From NCBI GenBank assembly GCA_023441145.1, contig JAEZQN010000284.1:1-16174 (forward strand): a DNA stretch of 16,174 nucleotides, in the 5' to 3' direction. Below are positions 6,725-13,025 of this stretch, one piece after another. Source of the stretch: Bacillota bacterium (GTDB lineage Bacteria > Bacillota > Clostridia > Lachnospirales > Lachnospiraceae). Position 1 is the stretch's first letter. Every line of letters begins with the position of its first letter. Position numbers and translations under genes: made by a program. The notes under the pieces are model-generated. The model worked only from the letters and a program-made list of their open reading frames with translations, made no database searches and was not told the origin of the DNA.

Positions 6725-7597
6725 TTATGTGCGTGGTGTGAAGCAGCGAGTTAAGATAACATCCTTAGCTAATCCGCTAAGCTTTAATTGTTCCATAGCA
6801 TGATAGGCCGTCTCTTTTTTATCAAAAACACCATATACAGTAGGACCACTACCACTCATTAATGAATTGAGAGCTCCGTGCTCTCTCATAAAACTCTTTA
6901 TTTTCTCAATCACAGGATATTTGTTTATGGTGACCTTTTCCAATACATTACCCATTTTTGAAGTAATTCCTTCTAAATCACTGTCTTGAATTGACTTAAT
7001 TAGTCCATCTATATCAGGATGAATGGTGTTTTCATCCAAGCGAAGATTCTCATAAACATATTTAGTAGAAACACTGATATCTGGTTTAGCAATTAGGATT
7101 GGGAAGTCTGGTATCCCAGAAATAGGGGTTAAAATCTCACCAATTCCTTCGGATAATGCAGTCCCTCTCATAATACAGAAAGGTATATCGGCACCTATCG
7201 TAACTCCTCGTTTGCAAAGTTCTTCTCTAGAGAGCCCTAGATGAAATAATTTATTGATACCAATTAAGGTTGCAGCAGCATCAGAGCTTCCCCCTGCCAT
7301 GCCAGCAGCTACTGGGATATGCTTCTTTAAGGAAATAAAGAGTCCTTTTGGTAGGTGAAATTCAGTTAATAAAAGATCCGCTGCTTTATATACAAGGTTA
7401 TTTTCATTGACTGGTAAATAAGGTAAATTAGTACTGATTTTAATACTATTTGTCTTCGTTCTAGTGATAGAAATTGAGTCGTAGAGATTAATGCTTTGCA
7501 TAATCATTCGCACTTCATGATAACCATCTGGTCGTTTTCCGACAACATCTAATCCAAGATTTATTTTAGCCATAGCCTTTAATCTAATTGAATGCAT
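6725..7597 (-). CDS. ispE: 4-diphosphocytidyl-2-C-methyl-D-erythritol kinase
   Basis: This encodes 290 residues, the normal length. ATG at 7597 has AAAGGA (7610-7605) 7 nt upstream. The enzyme phosphorylates the 2-hydroxyl of CDP-methylerythritol with ATP, the fourth step of the non-mevalonate isoprenoid pathway, in the cytoplasm. It is a GHMP kinase. Lys11 with AKINLGLDV and RPDGYHEV is the start of the substrate site; PVAAGMAGGSSDAAA (95-109) is the phosphate-binding loop; Asp137 in GADIPFC is the catalytic Asp; LMSGSGPTVYGVF is the C-terminal glycine motif. No key residue is missing. In B. subtilis ispE lies near veg; here it is about 5.7 kb away and inverted. It heads an operon with the GntR regulator, under the promoter at 7651-7679. 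Confidence 0.96.
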   Translation of the reverse strand: MHSIRLKAMAKINLGLDVVGKRPDGYHEVRMIMQSINLYDSISITRTKTNSIKISTNLPYLPVNENNLVYKAADLLLTEFHLPKGLFISLKKHIPVAAGMAGGSSDAAATLIGINKLFHLGLSREELCKRGVTIGADIPFCIMRGTALSEGIGEILTPISGIPDFPILIAKPDISVSTKYVYENLRLDENTIHPDIDGLIKSIQDSDLEGITSKMGNVLEKVTINKYPVIEKIKSFMREHGALNSLMSGSGPTVYGVFDKKETAYHAMEQLKLSGLAKDVILTRCFTPRT

Positions 7598-7640
7598 GTG
7601 AAATTCCTTTCCAAATCATATCTATCTCTAGTTTGTACTT

Positions 7641-7648
7641 TGTATACA
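7641..7648. promoter_or_regulatory. TGTATACA palindrome at the ispE-gntR transcription start
   Basis: An 8-bp perfect palindrome, TGTATACA, lies 2 nt downstream of the ispE -10, where transcription should begin. Short palindromes around GTATAC are typical of operators for several FCD-type GntR proteins, and such a gene is in this operon. The assignment as the operator is inference, and an 8-bp palindrome is weak evidence by itself. Confidence 0.35.
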
Positions 7649-7650
7649 TT

Positions 7651-7679
7651 ATTATACACAGAAGTTGGTGTGTTGACAA
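7651..7679 (-). promoter_or_regulatory. Sigma-A promoter of ispE-gntR
   Basis: On the minus strand TTGTCA (7679-7674) and a perfect TATAAT (7656-7651) are separated by 17 nt. The expected start near 7644 gives a leader of about 47 nt before the ispE ATG. Confidence 0.83.
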
Positions 7680-7721
7680 GTTATCCTTTCTTATGAAAGG
7701 GGGTGTTTTCTCTGATTTTTC

Positions 7722-7750
7722 GTATAAATTACAACAAAATGGAAATACTC
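7722..7750 (+). promoter_or_regulatory. Possible sigma-F promoter of spoIIR
   Basis: GTATA at 7722-7726 and GGAAATACTC at 7741-7750 resemble the forespore sigma-F elements (GYATA and GGNNANANTW), with nine of ten positions matching at -10. The spacer is 14 nt, about 2 nt shorter than usual, which lowers confidence. spoIIR is a sigma-F gene in B. subtilis, so the context fits. The -10 lies 30 nt before the start codon. Confidence 0.4.
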
Positions 7751-7779
7751 TAGCTAATTAGTAGTGAGGAGGATTTTCT

Positions 7780-8565
7780 ATGAAGACAATGAAAGAGAAT
7801 ACTATTATAGAAGCAAATGGTATTGAGTCAAATATGAACGTAAATCAAACAGAAGAAAGCAAGGATGCTATGGAAGCCTTTGTAAGAGATACGGAAAAGA
7901 TACATAAGAAGCGAATACTAAAATTAAAGGTACTAAAGGTGCTGGGAGCCATAATGGTGGTAGCTACTCTTATATGTACCAAATCTCGCGAAAGTAAGGC
8001 AGACATTCAACATAATATTGCAAATGAAATAATACGTTTTCACGTCCTTGCCAATAGTGATTCAGCAGATGATCAGGCATTAAAGCTTAAAGTGAAAAAT
8101 AAAGTTGTGTTGTATATGCAAGAACTTTTAGAAGATAGTAAAAGTAAGGAACAAGCAGAAAAAATGATTACAGAACATAGAGAGGACATTCTCTGTGTGG
8201 CTAGACAGGTAATTAGAGAGCAGGGTTATGATTATGATGTTACGGCTAGATTAGAACAATGTTATTTCCCAGTGAAAGTATATGGAGATTTGACATTTCC
8301 TGCAGGAGACTACGATGCTTTTCGAATTCTAATAGGAAAGGCAGAGGGTAAAAATTGGTGGTGTGTTATGTTTCCTAACCTATGCATGGTAAATGATACC
8401 TATACCATAGTTCCGGATCAGTCCAAAGAGGAACTTCGCAATGTGTTATCTGAGGAAGAGTATGATTCTATATCTACCACGGAAGAACCATCTACCACTG
8501 AGGAAGCAGAACCCGAGGTGGAATATCATTTTTGGCTAGTGGATTGGTTTGCTAGTTTATTCTAA
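7780..8565 (+). CDS. spoIIR: Stage II sporulation protein R
   Basis: This encodes 261 residues; ATG at 7780 has AGGAGGA (7767-7773) 6 nt upstream. SpoIIR is made in the forespore, crosses the inner membrane and triggers SpoIIGA to cleave pro-sigma-E in the mother cell. Residues 51-67 are a hydrophobic membrane or signal segment. The family hallmarks follow: IIRFHVLANSDSADDQALKLKVK (84-106), FPVKVYGDLTFPAGDYDAFRILIG (163-186) and the near-invariant KNWWCVMFPNLC (191-202). A Ser/Thr/Glu-rich spacer (231-246) precedes an aromatic C-terminus, HFWLVDWFASLF. The N-terminal cytoplasmic extension of about 45 charged residues is longer than in B. subtilis; the strong ribosome binding site supports it. 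It is transcribed divergently from ispE, with a candidate sigma-F promoter. No strong terminator follows. Confidence 0.96.
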   Translation: MKTMKENTIIEANGIESNMNVNQTEESKDAMEAFVRDTEKIHKKRILKLKVLKVLGAIMVVATLICTKSRESKADIQHNIANEIIRFHVLANSDSADDQALKLKVKNKVVLYMQELLEDSKSKEQAEKMITEHREDILCVARQVIREQGYDYDVTARLEQCYFPVKVYGDLTFPAGDYDAFRILIGKAEGKNWWCVMFPNLCMVNDTYTIVPDQSKEELRNVLSEEEYDSISTTEEPSTTEEAEPEVEYHFWLVDWFASLF

Positions 8566-8571
8566 AGTATA

Positions 8572-8603
8572 GTATCGAAAACTGGTATATAGGGGTGAAA
8601 ATA
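8572..8603 (+). promoter_or_regulatory. Weak candidate forespore-type promoter upstream of ddl
   Basis: GGTGAAAATA at 8594-8603 fits the sigma-F -10 pattern GGNRANANTW at every position. GTATC at 8572-8576, 17 nt upstream, is a near match to the -35 GYATA. If real, it would give forespore expression of ddl-murI. Short degenerate motifs in AT-rich DNA arise by chance, so confidence is low. Confidence 0.25.
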
Positions 8604-8606
8604 ATA

Positions 8607-8623
8607 AGATTTGGTACAAATCT
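8607..8623. repeat. Short perfect hairpin between spoIIR and ddl
   Basis: AGATTTG (8607-8613) and CAAATCT (8617-8623) pair perfectly around GTA. No T run follows on the + strand, so it is not a standard terminator. It lies between the two candidate ddl promoters. Confidence 0.45.
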
Positions 8624-8639
8624 GCCAAGGTATTATAGC

Positions 8640-8668
8640 TTGAATAATGACTATAAAAAGAGTACAAT
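8640..8668 (+). promoter_or_regulatory. Sigma-A promoter of ddl-murI-DUF1934
   Basis: TTGAAT at 8640-8645 and TACAAT at 8663-8668 are spaced by 17 nt, together nine of twelve consensus positions. The start near 8675 gives a leader of about 28 nt. It would drive the three-gene operon up to the terminator at 11035-11071. Confidence 0.65.
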
Positions 8669-8702
8669 ATAGCTTATTAAGGTACAAGAAAGGAACTATG
8701 GA

Positions 8703-9764
8703 ATGAGTAAATTAACTGTAGCAGTTTTGTTTGGTGGTCAATCCTCTGAACACGAGGTATCACTTATTTCCTCTAATACAGTAATTTCCAATATAAATAA
8801 GGAAATCTATGAGGTAGTACTAATTGGTATTACTAAAGATGGCCGTTGGCTTAAGGTTGATAAACAAGAGGATATTCTCTCTGGACAGTGGGAGAAGAGT
8901 CAGGTAACAGCTGTAATCTCTCCAGATGTAAGTCATCATGGTGTACTTTTTATAGAGAATGGAAAGGTTACCGTAAAGAAGGTTGATGTTATATTCCCAG
9001 TATTACATGGTTTATATGGTGAAGATGGTACTGTTCAAGGATTATTTGAGCTTTCTCAGATTCCATATGTAGGATGTGGAGTATTATCCTCTAGTGTGTC
9101 TATGGATAAGCTGTATACCAAGATTATTGTAGATCGTTTGAATATACGACAGGCAGATTATGTAGCAGTATATGCTGACAGCCTTCACGACATGGCAGAG
9201 CAGGTGAAGAGGGTAGAAGAGAAGCTTTCCTACCCAGTCTTTGTAAAGCCATCCAATGCGGGAAGTTCAAAAGGTGTTAGCAAGGCCAATAATCGCCAAG
9301 AATTAGAGAAAGCATTAACCTTGGCAGCAGAGCATGACCATAAGATTTTGGTAGAAGAGACAATTGTAGGCAGAGAGATTGAATGCGCAGTACTTGGCTC
9401 TAAGGATGTGAAGGCATCTGGAGTAGGTGAAGTAATTGCAGCAGCAGAGTTCTATGATTATGATGCCAAATACAATAACTCAGATTCTAAAACAGACATC
9501 CATCCGAACTTACCAGAAGGGGTGGAGAACCAGATTAGAGAGGCAGCTGTTGCAATCTTTAAGGCAGTAGATGGTAAAGGGTTAGCAAGAGTGGATTTCT
9601 TCTATGATGAGAAGGCGAATCAAGTGGTATTTAATGAGATTAATACCCTTCCAGGGTTTACCTCCATTAGTATGTATCCAATGCTTTGGGAGGCTAAAGG
9701 AATTAGTAAAGAAAGACTAGTTGAGAAATTAATCCAATTAGGATTGAGTAGGTACCAGGAGTAG
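8703..9764 (+). CDS. ddl: D-alanine--D-alanine ligase
   Basis: This encodes 353 residues; ATG at 8703 has AAAGGA (8689-8694) 8 nt upstream. It joins two D-Ala with ATP to form the dipeptide end of the peptidoglycan stem, in the cytoplasm. It is an ATP-grasp enzyme. VLFGGQSSEHEVSL (8-21) is the N-terminal glycine motif with Glu16; HGLYGEDGTVQG (102-113) is the central signature; FVKPSNAGSSKG (180-191) holds the ATP lysine; RVDFF and NEINTLPGFT give Arg296 and the magnesium ligands Asp298, Glu312 and Asn314. The omega loop reads EFYDYDAKY (249-257), the Tyr/Lys form of true D-Ala-D-Ala ligases, not the D-Ala-D-lactate type of vancomycin-resistance ligases. murI follows 13 nt later, so both D-amino-acid steps are co-expressed. 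All catalytic residues look intact. Confidence 0.96.
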   Translation: MSKLTVAVLFGGQSSEHEVSLISSNTVISNINKEIYEVVLIGITKDGRWLKVDKQEDILSGQWEKSQVTAVISPDVSHHGVLFIENGKVTVKKVDVIFPVLHGLYGEDGTVQGLFELSQIPYVGCGVLSSSVSMDKLYTKIIVDRLNIRQADYVAVYADSLHDMAEQVKRVEEKLSYPVFVKPSNAGSSKGVSKANNRQELEKALTLAAEHDHKILVEETIVGREIECAVLGSKDVKASGVGEVIAAAEFYDYDAKYNNSDSKTDIHPNLPEGVENQIREAAVAIFKAVDGKGLARVDFFYDEKANQVVFNEINTLPGFTSISMYPMLWEAKGISKERLVEKLIQLGLSRYQE

Positions 9765-9777
9765 GAGGAAGTTAGTA

Positions 9778-10584
9778 ATGCATAATGAAGCCCCAATCGG
9801 CGTTTTTGACTCAGGGGTGGGAGGATTAACGGTTGCAAGGGAGATTATGAGACAGCTTCCAAATGAGTCTATTATATATTTTGGTGATACAGCTAGGGTT
9901 CCTTATGGAAGTAAGTCAAAGGAAACTGTAATTACCTACTCCAGGCAGATAGTACAGTTTTTAATGACAAAACAGGTTAAGGCTATCGTTATCGCCTGTA
10001 ATACAGCTAGTGCCTTTGCTTTGGAAACCATGCAGAAGGAAGTTGGTATTCCAGTAATCGGTGTAGTAAAGCCAGGAGCTAAGGTGGCAGCAGAAACAAC
10101 AAAGAACCACAAAATAGGCGTTATTGCCACTGAAGGTACGATTAACAGTCATATCTATGCTGATTATTTAAGTAGAACGAATCCAGGTGTCCAGGTGTAT
10201 GGGAAAGCATGTCCCCTCTTTGTACCTTTAGTAGAGGAAGGCTGGCTGGAGGATCCAATTACTACAGAGATTGCTTCTAGATATTTGGAAGATTTGAAGA
10301 AATTAGGAGTTGATACTCTAGTACTTGGCTGTACTCACTATCCACTGCTTCGTCGTACTGTGCAGGAGGTTATGGGTGATGAGGTAACTTTGGTAAACCC
10401 AGCCTACGAGACAGCCAAACGATTAAGAGAAGTATTAGAAAACCATCAATTACTAAAGCAAAATGGTTCTGTGGCTCACAAGTTTTTTGTAAGTGACGGT
10501 GCGGAGAAATTCAAAGCCTTTGCCAATACCATTTTGCCATGTGAGGTAGAAGAAACTAAAGACATTAACATTGAGCAATATTAG
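9778..10584 (+). CDS. murI: Glutamate racemase
   Basis: This encodes 268 residues, the usual size. ATG at 9778 has AGGAGG (9763-9768), which overlaps the ddl stop codon. It interconverts L- and D-glutamate without a cofactor, supplying D-Glu for the second position of the peptidoglycan stem. The two-cysteine acid-base pair is present: Cys74 in IACNTAS and Cys185 in GCTHYPLL. Asp11 in IGVFDSGVGGLTV and the YFGDTARVPYG motif (34-44) complete the active site. The hydrophobic core segment PVIGVVKPG is also typical. It is cytoplasmic and lies between ddl and a DUF1934 gene in an apparent operon with 11-13 nt gaps. Nothing is truncated. Confidence 0.96.
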   Translation: MHNEAPIGVFDSGVGGLTVAREIMRQLPNESIIYFGDTARVPYGSKSKETVITYSRQIVQFLMTKQVKAIVIACNTASAFALETMQKEVGIPVIGVVKPGAKVAAETTKNHKIGVIATEGTINSHIYADYLSRTNPGVQVYGKACPLFVPLVEEGWLEDPITTEIASRYLEDLKKLGVDTLVLGCTHYPLLRRTVQEVMGDEVTLVNPAYETAKRLREVLENHQLLKQNGSVAHKFFVSDGAEKFKAFANTILPCEVEETKDINIEQY

Positions 10585-10595
10585 AAGGGGACCAT

Positions 10596-11024
10596 ATGAA
10601 AAAGGAAGTACTTATTTCCATTTCGGGACTTCAGTTTGAGCTAAATAGTGAAGAACCAGTAGAAGTGATCTCTGTTGGTGAATATTTCTATCGTAATGGA
10701 AAGCATTATGTTGTGTATGAAGAGTTACAGATGGATGATAATTCACATGAGGTGACGAAGAACACCATAAAGATCTCAGATAATCAAGTGGATATTATTA
10801 AGAAGGGTAGCAATAATGTTCATATGATATTTGAGCGCAACAAAAAAAATGTTACATTTTATAACACCCCATTTGGTGATTTATTATTTGGACTGTATAC
10901 GACATCGATTCGCCAATCTCAGAAGGAGGAGGAGATAGTAGTAGGGCTAGAATATGTCCTTGATATTAACTCTAACCATGTCTCTGACTGTAGTATTACC
11001 ATTCGGATAACACCTAGAAATTAA
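10596..11024 (+). CDS. DUF1934 (YwiB-like) beta-barrel protein
   Basis: This encodes 142 residues; ATG at 10596 has AAGGGG (10585-10590) 5 nt upstream. The pattern matches DUF1934: an opening strand EVLISISG, then GEYFYRNGKHYVVYEE, NTIKISDNQVDIIKKG, a FYNTPFGDLLFGLYTTSI segment and the closing EYVLDINSNHVSDCSITIRI. The family includes B. subtilis YwiB and is thought to form a calycin-like barrel; its function is unknown. There is no signal peptide or membrane segment, so it is cytoplasmic. It is last in the ddl-murI operon, with an 11-nt gap, and is closed by the strong terminator at 11035-11071. The link to cell-wall precursor genes is positional only. Confidence 0.85.
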   Translation: MKKEVLISISGLQFELNSEEPVEVISVGEYFYRNGKHYVVYEELQMDDNSHEVTKNTIKISDNQVDIIKKGSNNVHMIFERNKKNVTFYNTPFGDLLFGLYTTSIRQSQKEEEIVVGLEYVLDINSNHVSDCSITIRITPRN

Positions 11025-11034
11025 ACTAAAAGAG

Positions 11035-11071
11035 AAGTTGCTTTACATTTCCATTGTAAAGCAACTTTTTT
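11035..11071. terminator. Strong terminator after the ddl operon, possibly bidirectional
   Basis: AAGTTGCTTTACA (11035-11047) and TGTAAAGCAACTT (11055-11067) pair perfectly for 13 bp around a 7-nt loop, followed by a T tract to 11071. On the minus strand the same stem is followed by CTCTTTTAG, so it could also end minus-strand RNA coming from the structured element to the right. Confidence 0.92.
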
Positions 11072-11114
11072 AGTGTGTTTTACCACTCTTTTATACTAAC
11101 CTTGCCACCAATCC

Positions 11115-11513
11115 CCTCTTAGGCAGTGAATAGTAATCCCATGAAAAGCTGTTTAAGCACGTTGGTACTTAGGTCTGGTCATGGCGTCCATACTGTATTA
11201 TGCTATAAAAATTCCACTTCTCACATCTAAATTACCTGTCGTAGGACTGCAATGCTTGCATTGCAGATAAGGCAAGAAGAGGCAACAAGCTAGCATGTCT
11301 TTGCCAAGCTTGTTGCCTCTTACTGCCTTACAGCGTAAGCGTGTCCTACGAACAGGACACAACCTACATACTTATCCTCATTATCTCCCCATATTTTTAT
11401 AGCTCATCAATCCCTCCCTCGCCATCAGGCCTTACGTACCACTACGTGCTTAATTCATGCGAGAGCTTGCTTTTCATGGGACTTGCTTGAGCTGGCTACT
11501 ATACCCAAAGAGG
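11115..11513 (-). ncRNA. Large nested-helix element: candidate structured RNA or long inverted repeat
   Basis: There is no credible reading frame in this 0.4-kb gap between convergent genes. Instead complementary segments occur in strict nested order: 11115-11120 with 11508-11513; 11130-11135 with 11497-11502; 11138-11149 with 11469-11480 (12 bp perfect, CCCATGAAAAGC); 11153-11162 with 11444-11453 (10 bp); 11163-11168 with 11436-11441; 11174-11186 with 11420-11429 (bulged); 11202-11212 with 11393-11403 (11 bp); 11235-11247 with 11343-11356 (13 bp, one bulge). Inside are a hairpin at 11248-11265 (8 bp) and a long one at 11268-11330 (7 bp plus 15 bp perfect). A local hairpin, GTGTCCT/AGGACAC at 11341-11360, competes with one long-range helix. 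The minus strand is favoured because its unpaired segments are purine-rich, for example 11392-11361. The region is also richer in G+C than its flanks. I cannot match it to a known RNA class; a non-coding mobile repeat is the main alternative. Confidence 0.55.
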
Positions 11514-11552
11514 CTGATGCTTTACGACTTTCATCGTGAAGCATCAGCCTCT
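11509..11552 (-). terminator. Long hairpin after the membrane protein gene, weak T tract
   Basis: A 19-bp stem with one T-G wobble joins 11509-11527 to 11534-11552 around the loop CTTTCA. It lies 8 nt beyond the stop codon of the minus-strand gene at 11561. On that strand only TTT follows before GGG, so termination may be partial and read-through into the structured element is possible. It overlaps the outermost helix of that element, so the two pairings are mutually exclusive. Confidence 0.6.
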
Positions 11553-11560
11553 GTTATATA

Positions 11561-12004
11561 TTATTTATTCTTTCTGAATCTTTTAAATAAGCCCTTCTTC
11601 TGAGGCTTCTGTTCTAAAGCAGAACGGATTCCCTTAACTTCCATAATGTAAATACCGCTAAGAACAACCTTAACTTCCTTCTTAACAGGAATTACTTCGA
11701 ATACCTTCTCATCGCACATTAAGGTCATAATCTTTGGACCGATCTTAGCTTTTACAAGAGGTATCTTGGAATTACGAAGATATCTTGGCGTTTGATCGAT
11801 TACTGCCTGAGGAAGGTTGGCTTCCTTAAGCTTCATACGCTTCTTGTCAATTACCAACAGTGAGGTAGACTGAGCAGATGCCTGCATCTGCGCTTGAGCA
11901 GCTTCGTTCTTTTTCTGCATCTTTGTACCGAAAATGTATAATACTACTAATAGAATGATAATAACGGCTAGAATGATACCGAGTACAATAAAAAATGTTG
12001 TCAT
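11561..12004 (-). CDS. Single-pass membrane protein of unknown function
   Basis: This encodes 147 residues; ATG at 12004 has AGGAGG (12018-12013) 8 nt upstream. Residues 4-26 are one long hydrophobic segment (FIVLGIILAVIIILLVVLYIF) followed by positive charges, so the bulk is probably cytoplasmic. About 30-47 is an Ala/Gln-rich helix. Residues 48-125 look like a small alpha/beta domain with LLVIDKKRMKLKEANLP, a KIPLVKAKIGPKIMTLMCD stretch and VKVVLSGIYIMEVKG. The C-terminus is strongly basic (KKGLFKRFRKNK), which suggests binding to acidic lipids or nucleic acid. I do not recognise a named family. It lies about 100 nt downstream of plsC on the same strand, with a candidate promoter of its own at 12060-12068. 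Its 3' end leads into the structured element. Confidence 0.8.
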   Translation of the reverse strand: MTTFFIVLGIILAVIIILLVVLYIFGTKMQKKNEAAQAQMQASAQSTSLLVIDKKRMKLKEANLPQAVIDQTPRYLRNSKIPLVKAKIGPKIMTLMCDEKVFEVIPVKKEVKVVLSGIYIMEVKGIRSALEQKPQKKGLFKRFRKNK

Positions 12005-12059
12005 TCTATGTACCTCCTTATATATGATTTTCCATATTGTTTAGTTCAGCAATGGTTAT

Positions 12060-12068
12060 ATTGTAGCA
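12060..12068 (-). promoter_or_regulatory. Extended -10 promoter of the membrane protein gene
   Basis: On the minus strand TGC precedes TACAAT (12065-12060), giving an extended -10 element. The -35 at 17 nt (TTTTAT) is poor. It lies about 55 nt before the start codon at 12004. Confidence 0.5.
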
Positions 12069-12107
12069 CTTAATAGATAAAAATAAAATAGTTATTTACT
12101 TGAAATC

Positions 12108-12845
12108 CTATTTCTTTGTAACAAGCAACTTCTCATCCTCTGCTAACATCTGACGAATGATTTCTTGTACGTAGCTTCCGATGTGTTTTTGATGCTCTGG
12201 GGATAATTCTTTCATGTTAATAGGCTCTCCATAGTGAATGACTACCTTAGCACGTCTTACCCAAGGAGAGTGCTTTTCAAAAATGTCATCTGTATTAGTT
12301 AAAGCAATTGGAACAATTGGACAACCTGATTTTTGCGCTAGCTTAAAGCTACCTTCCTTAAATGGAAGCATTTCTTTTTCTTGATTTCTAGTGCCTTCTG
12401 GAGCGATAAACATGGAGTATCCATTTTTAATGTTTTCAATTCCTTGTAGAATAGTTTTCAGTCCAGCACGGACATCACTACGATCTAAGAATAGACAGTT
12501 TAAGTAACGCATCCAATGGCTAATACATGGAATATGCCTCATTTCCTTCTTAGCAACGAACCCTGTAAGATGTGGAGTAGTCACATAGGTTAGGACAATG
12601 TCAAAATAACTTCTGTGGTTAGCCACAAAAAGAACAGCTTCCTTTGGCACATTTTCTTTACCTATTACAGTGAATTTTGTACCACTTAAAAACAAAACAA
12701 TGCGAAAGGCTTTTGCAACAAGGAATTGTGAAGAACGTACCTTAGCCCTTGGATTAATCTTACCTATAATAAATTCTACCAAATACAAAGGAATACTTAG
12801 AATAGCATATATCAATAGAAACAACGAAACAATTATAGTCCGCAT
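12108..12845 (-). CDS. plsC: 1-acyl-sn-glycerol-3-phosphate acyltransferase (PlsC family)
   Basis: This encodes 245 residues from the ATG at 12845, with GGAGG (12855-12851) 5 nt upstream; another ATG at 12857 is itself part of that site and is rejected. The enzyme transfers an acyl chain to lysophosphatidic acid to form phosphatidic acid at the inner face of the membrane. Residues 3-28 are hydrophobic and probably membrane-bound. The four acyltransferase motifs are visible: NHRSYFD (76-82, catalytic His77 and Asp82), FLDRSD (119-124), IAPEGTR (147-153, Glu150 and Gly151) and CPIVPIAL. The third motif has Ala where Phe or Pro is commoner. Lachnospiraceae often carry several PlsC-like genes, so the exact acceptor is uncertain. 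It has its own extended -10 promoter and no clear terminator behind it. Confidence 0.9.
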   Translation of the reverse strand: MRTIIVSLFLLIYAILSIPLYLVEFIIGKINPRAKVRSSQFLVAKAFRIVLFLSGTKFTVIGKENVPKEAVLFVANHRSYFDIVLTYVTTPHLTGFVAKKEMRHIPCISHWMRYLNCLFLDRSDVRAGLKTILQGIENIKNGYSMFIAPEGTRNQEKEMLPFKEGSFKLAQKSGCPIVPIALTNTDDIFEKHSPWVRRAKVVIHYGEPINMKELSPEHQKHIGSYVQEIIRQMLAEDEKLLVTKK

Positions 12846-12910
12846 GGTTACCTCCATTTAATAATAAATATGTTCCAAACATATAAAATCTATGCAAGGA
12901 GAACTTTACT

Positions 12911-12919
12911 ATTATAGCA
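12911..12919 (-). promoter_or_regulatory. Extended -10 promoter of plsC
   Basis: On the minus strand TGC precedes a perfect TATAAT (12916-12911). The 17-nt-spaced -35 (TAGCGT) is poor, as is usual for extended -10 promoters. It lies about 65 nt before the start codon. Confidence 0.65.
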
Positions 12920-12945
12920 TACTTATTTTGGATACGCTAGAGTGT

Positions 12946-13008
12946 AAAAAAGCTGTAGCACAAGAATTTCATACGATTAACGTAGGATTTTCAACTAAGT
13001 GCTACAGC
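12946..13008 (-). terminator. Terminator of the vanY-like gene
   Basis: GCTGTAGCAC (12952-12961) pairs perfectly with GTGCTACAGC (12999-13008). The 37-nt interior folds further, with TACG/CGTA at its tip and an imperfect stem below. On the minus strand a run of six T follows at 12951-12946. It begins 17 nt after the gene's stop codon. Confidence 0.8.
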
Positions 13009-13025
13009 GTTTTATAACATTCTAC

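Noticed and set aside
7673..7678. TTGACA on the + strand as the spoIIR -35
   Set aside because: There is no acceptable -10 at 16-18 nt; the bases overlap the minus-strand ispE -35 TTGTCA.
7685..7700. CCTTTC/GAAAGG hairpin between ispE and spoIIR
   Set aside because: Only 6 bp, in a divergent promoter region with no gene ending there and no T tract immediately after.
8698..8706. Two-codon frame ATG GAA TGA overlapping the ddl start
   Set aside because: It is a single minimal occurrence and most likely chance; spacing favours the ddl ATG at 8703.
12846..12857. ATG at 12857 as start of plsC
   Set aside because: It overlaps the GGAGG of the ATG at 12845 and has only AT-rich sequence upstream.
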